From contig CAMIGT010000042.1 in the NCBI GenBank assembly GCA_946221975.1, positions 1-7,902 on the forward strand: DNA of 7,902 bases. The letters are read 5' to 3'. Positions 6,186-7,902 of the stretch are shown piece by piece. Below the pieces are notes generated by a model that made no database searches, was not told the origin of the DNA, and worked only from the letters and a program-made list of their open reading frames with translations. The translations under genes were made by a program, and so were the position numbers. Source of the DNA: an uncultured Blastococcus sp. (lineage in GTDB: Bacteria; Actinomycetota; Actinomycetes; Mycobacteriales; Antricoccaceae). Numbering within the stretch: position 1 is the first letter of the stretch; each line of letters opens with the position of its first letter.

Positions 6186-7045
6186 GCTTGAACCATGACT
6201 TGATCGGCAAGCCGTCCGAGCCAGTGACGAAGTCATGGACTTCGACGGACACGCTGCTCTATGCGTTGGGCATCGGGTACGGGCATGACGACCAGCTGCA
6301 CGGCTTGGAGTTCACCACCGAGAACACCGACGGCATCGAGCAGGTCGTGGCACCGACGTACGGCGTGATCATGACCCACGGGGCCAGCCACGGACGATCC
6401 CTCGGTGACTTCGACCGCGCCATGCTCGTGCACGCCGAACAGGGTTTGCACATCCATCGCCCGATCCCGCCGGCCGGGACGGCCCGGATCGTCTCGACCG
6501 TGACCGACATCTACGACAAGGGCTCGGCGGCGATCGTGCGTTCCGAATCGACCGCCAGCGACGTGCAAACCGGTGCCCCGATAGTGACGACCACGTCATC
6601 GGTGTTCATCCGAGGCGAGGGCGGCTTCGGCGGCGACAGCGGACCGAAGGCGACCTGGCAGGCCCCCGATCGTGATCCGGACTGGATCGGTAGCGCGCGG
6701 ACGTGGCCCGGGCAGGCTCTGCTGTATCGCCTCAACGGCGACCGCAACCCGCTGCACGCCGATCCTGCGTTCGCAGCGCGTGGCGGGTTCGAGAAGCCGA
6801 TCCTGCATGGACTGTGCACGTACGGGATAAGCGCCAGGTTGCTGCTGGGCGCGCCTTTCGCTGAGGACGCCGCATCGTTACGGGAGTTCAGTGCGAGGTT
6901 CAGCTCTCCGGTGATTCCCGGCGACGAGCTCACCGTGCGGGCGTGGCATACCGACGACGGCGAGGTGCTGTTTCAGACGGTCGGCGCCAACCAAAAGGCG
7001 GTAATCGATCACGGTCGCGCCCGGTTTGGGCCGCCGAAGGCGTAG
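6182..7045 (+). CDS. MaoC-family (R)-specific 2-enoyl-CoA hydratase (hydratase 2, double hot-dog)
   Basis: A 287-residue protein of the size of a double hot-dog enoyl-CoA hydratase 2, adding water to trans-2-enoyl-CoA to give (R)-3-hydroxyacyl-CoA. The C-terminal half holds the hydratase-2 motif at 182-198, YRLNGDRNPLHADPAFA, with expected catalytic Asp187 and His192. It is followed by GGFEKPILHGLCTYG, the usual continuation. The N-terminal half (LLYALGIGYG, PTYGVIM) is the degenerate substrate-binding hot-dog fold. An Asn stands where the motif normally has a small residue before GD, a mild deviation. The ATGA overlap with the SDR gene implies coupled translation. The two proteins equal the dehydrogenase and hydratase domains of MFE-2 as separate chains, and their sizes resemble mycobacterial Hsd4A and Hsd4B. 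Confidence 0.92.
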   Translation: MSLNHDLIGKPSEPVTKSWTSTDTLLYALGIGYGHDDQLHGLEFTTENTDGIEQVVAPTYGVIMTHGASHGRSLGDFDRAMLVHAEQGLHIHRPIPPAGTARIVSTVTDIYDKGSAAIVRSESTASDVQTGAPIVTTTSSVFIRGEGGFGGDSGPKATWQAPDRDPDWIGSARTWPGQALLYRLNGDRNPLHADPAFAARGGFEKPILHGLCTYGISARLLLGAPFAEDAASLREFSARFSSPVIPGDELTVRAWHTDDGEVLFQTVGANQKAVIDHGRARFGPPKA

Positions 7046-7090
7046 GCTCACGTGGCCCGGTTCGGGGCACGTCAACAGAAACGCGAACGT

Positions 7091-7098
7091 GAGGAAGG
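7091..7098 (+). promoter_or_regulatory. Ribosome binding site GAGGAAGG of the TetR-family gene
   Basis: A strong purine run GAGGAAGG is followed by a 7-nt spacer and GTG 7106. An upstream in-frame GTG at 7052 has only GAAGG at 11 nt, so 7106 is preferred. Confidence 0.65.
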
Positions 7099-7105
7099 TG
7101 ATTCG

Positions 7106-7732
7106 GTGACCTCCGGAAACGTCGCTTCCGCATCTCGGCCCGAGCCAGCGACTCGGCAGTGGGGCAAGACTGTGCAGACCCAGGCGCAGATTCTCGCCGC
7201 CGCGGAAGAAGTATTTGTTGAGCACGGTTACACGGCCGCGACGATCTCTGACGTGATCGATCGGGCTGGCTCGAGCGTCGGGAGTATCTACCACCACTTC
7301 GGCGGCAAGGCTGAGCTCTTCCTCGCACTATGGACCGATTACACCCACCGCCGCGAACGTGATGCCGCGGACGCTGTCGCCAAAGCACGCCGCGAAGGAG
7401 TCACCGAGCCGATCGAGCTCTTCGAGACCGGAGGAACGGCGTACTTGCGGGGTATCTGGAGATCGCGCAAGGTGATGGCCATCTTCTGGAGCGGTGACGG
7501 ACCACCGGGGTTCGAGACCCTGCGCCGCGAGCGTACCCAGGACTGGATCGCCCACAACGTGAAACTTCTCGGACTAGGAAAGACGGTCGAGGATCACTTC
7601 ATCGCCGCGGTCTTTACCGCGATCATGGGCGAGGCCGCCCGGTCGATCATCGCCTGCTCGCGGGCGAAACAGGCGGACGCCATCTCCGACGAAGCCCTGC
7701 GCATCGCCCGCATCGTCAGCGAATACCGCTAA
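7106..7732 (+). CDS. TetR-family transcriptional regulator
   Basis: A 208-residue DNA-binding regulator with a ligand-binding C-terminal half. After an N-terminal arm of about 20 residues the TetR helix-turn-helix spans about 25-75: ILAAAEEVFVEHGY, TAATISDVIDRAG, then SSVGSIYHHFGGKAELF. The YHHF-GGK-EL ending is the standard recognition-helix exit. The remaining 130 residues form the helical effector domain, which is not conserved enough to name the ligand. An acyl-CoA or the free acid of the neighbouring pathway is a reasonable guess. The 60-nt gap after the MaoC stop shows no clear promoter, so it is probably third in the SDR-MaoC-TetR operon. If it binds site B it would control its own synthesis. 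A longer form starting at GTG 7052 would add 18 residues. Confidence 0.93.
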   Translation: MTSGNVASASRPEPATRQWGKTVQTQAQILAAAEEVFVEHGYTAATISDVIDRAGSSVGSIYHHFGGKAELFLALWTDYTHRRERDAADAVAKARREGVTEPIELFETGGTAYLRGIWRSRKVMAIFWSGDGPPGFETLRRERTQDWIAHNVKLLGLGKTVEDHFIAAVFTAIMGEAARSIIACSRAKQADAISDEALRIARIVSEYR

Positions 7733-7815
7733 CCGCGATCGGCCCGGACCCACCCGGCGGTCAAGCGCTTGTCGAGACCGCTTCCCAGACATACAAGCGA
7801 TCCCGAAGCGCCTAA

Positions 7816-7854
7816 GTGTAGTTTTTCAGTCACCCAGTGACTGAAAAACTACAC
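7816..7854. terminator. Perfect 18-bp inverted repeat, probable bidirectional terminator
   Basis: Left arm GTGTAGTTTTTCAGTCAC (7816-7833), loop CCA (7834-7836), right arm its exact complement (7837-7854). The stem is perfect over 18 bp and has an internal T5/A5 block. No U-tract follows either arm, which is common for actinobacterial hairpin terminators. It stands 83 bp after the TetR stop and 15 bp from the possible end of a convergent gene, the expected position for a terminator serving both. The length and perfect symmetry would also suit a protein-binding site. Confidence 0.65.
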
Positions 7855-7869
7855 CTAAGCTCACTTCTC

Positions 7870-7902
7870 CTATTGGTGCTCGAGCAGGCGCGAGCCGGTC
7901 CC
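7870..7902 (-). CDS. Possible last codons of a convergent gene (partial)
   Basis: Reading the minus strand from the right edge, one frame gives GTGSRLLEHQ followed by TAG (7872-7870). The stop lies 15 bp from the hairpin, as expected for a gene converging on TetR. Only ten residues are visible, so neither coding status nor product can be established. Confidence 0.25.
   Translation of the reverse strand, partial: GTGSRLLEHQ

Noticed and set aside
7052..7105. GTG 7052 as the TetR start
   Set aside because: Its ribosome site is weak and 11 nt away, and the added residues are an Arg-rich stretch that includes the translated strong ribosome site of GTG 7106. It cannot be excluded outright.
7758..7780. 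Inverted repeat CGGTC...GACCG as a TetR terminator
   Set aside because: A 5-bp stem with a 13-base loop is too weak, especially beside the perfect 18-bp hairpin 36 bp downstream.

Overview
The window looks like chromosomal DNA from a high-GC actinobacterium. The DNA is visibly GC-rich, GTG starts are common, and the protein families match actinobacterial fatty-acid, sterol or carboxylate catabolism loci. I see no rRNA, tRNA, CRISPR array or insertion sequence.

Layout: (1) Bases 1-185 (minus) hold the start of an Opp/Dpp-type ABC transporter ATPase that runs off the left edge. (2) Bases 186-440 are a divergent control region with a 21-bp dyad (site A), a tandem 9-bp repeat and a CTAG-centred palindrome. 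(3) Bases 441-1904 (plus) encode a DHA2/EmrB-QacA-like MFS transporter. (4) Bases 1891-5159 (minus) are a two-gene operon: an acyl-CoA dehydrogenase followed by an ADP-forming acyl-CoA synthetase, joined by a GTGA stop/start overlap. The synthetase end overlaps the MFS gene end by 14 bp. (5) Bases 5160-5273 are a divergent promoter region with site B, a near copy of site A. (6) Bases 5274-7732 (plus) encode an MFE-2-type short-chain dehydrogenase and a MaoC/hydratase-2 enoyl-CoA hydratase, joined by an ATGA overlap, then a TetR-family regulator. (7) Bases 7733-7902 carry a perfect 18-bp hairpin and perhaps the last codons of a convergent gene.

Together the four enzymes could carry out acid + CoA + ATP to acyl-CoA, then 2-enoyl-CoA, (R)-3-hydroxyacyl-CoA and 3-ketoacyl-CoA. 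That is one beta-oxidation turn without the thiolase. The TetR protein is the obvious candidate local regulator. Its likely operators are the matching dyads at 237-257 and 5185-5205, which would place the ABC importer and both catabolic operons in one regulon. The substrate cannot be read from the sequence. A bulky, branched or cyclic carboxylic acid is plausible because the SDR/MaoC pair resembles the separate halves of peroxisomal MFE-2 and the actinobacterial Hsd4A/Hsd4B steroid side-chain enzymes.
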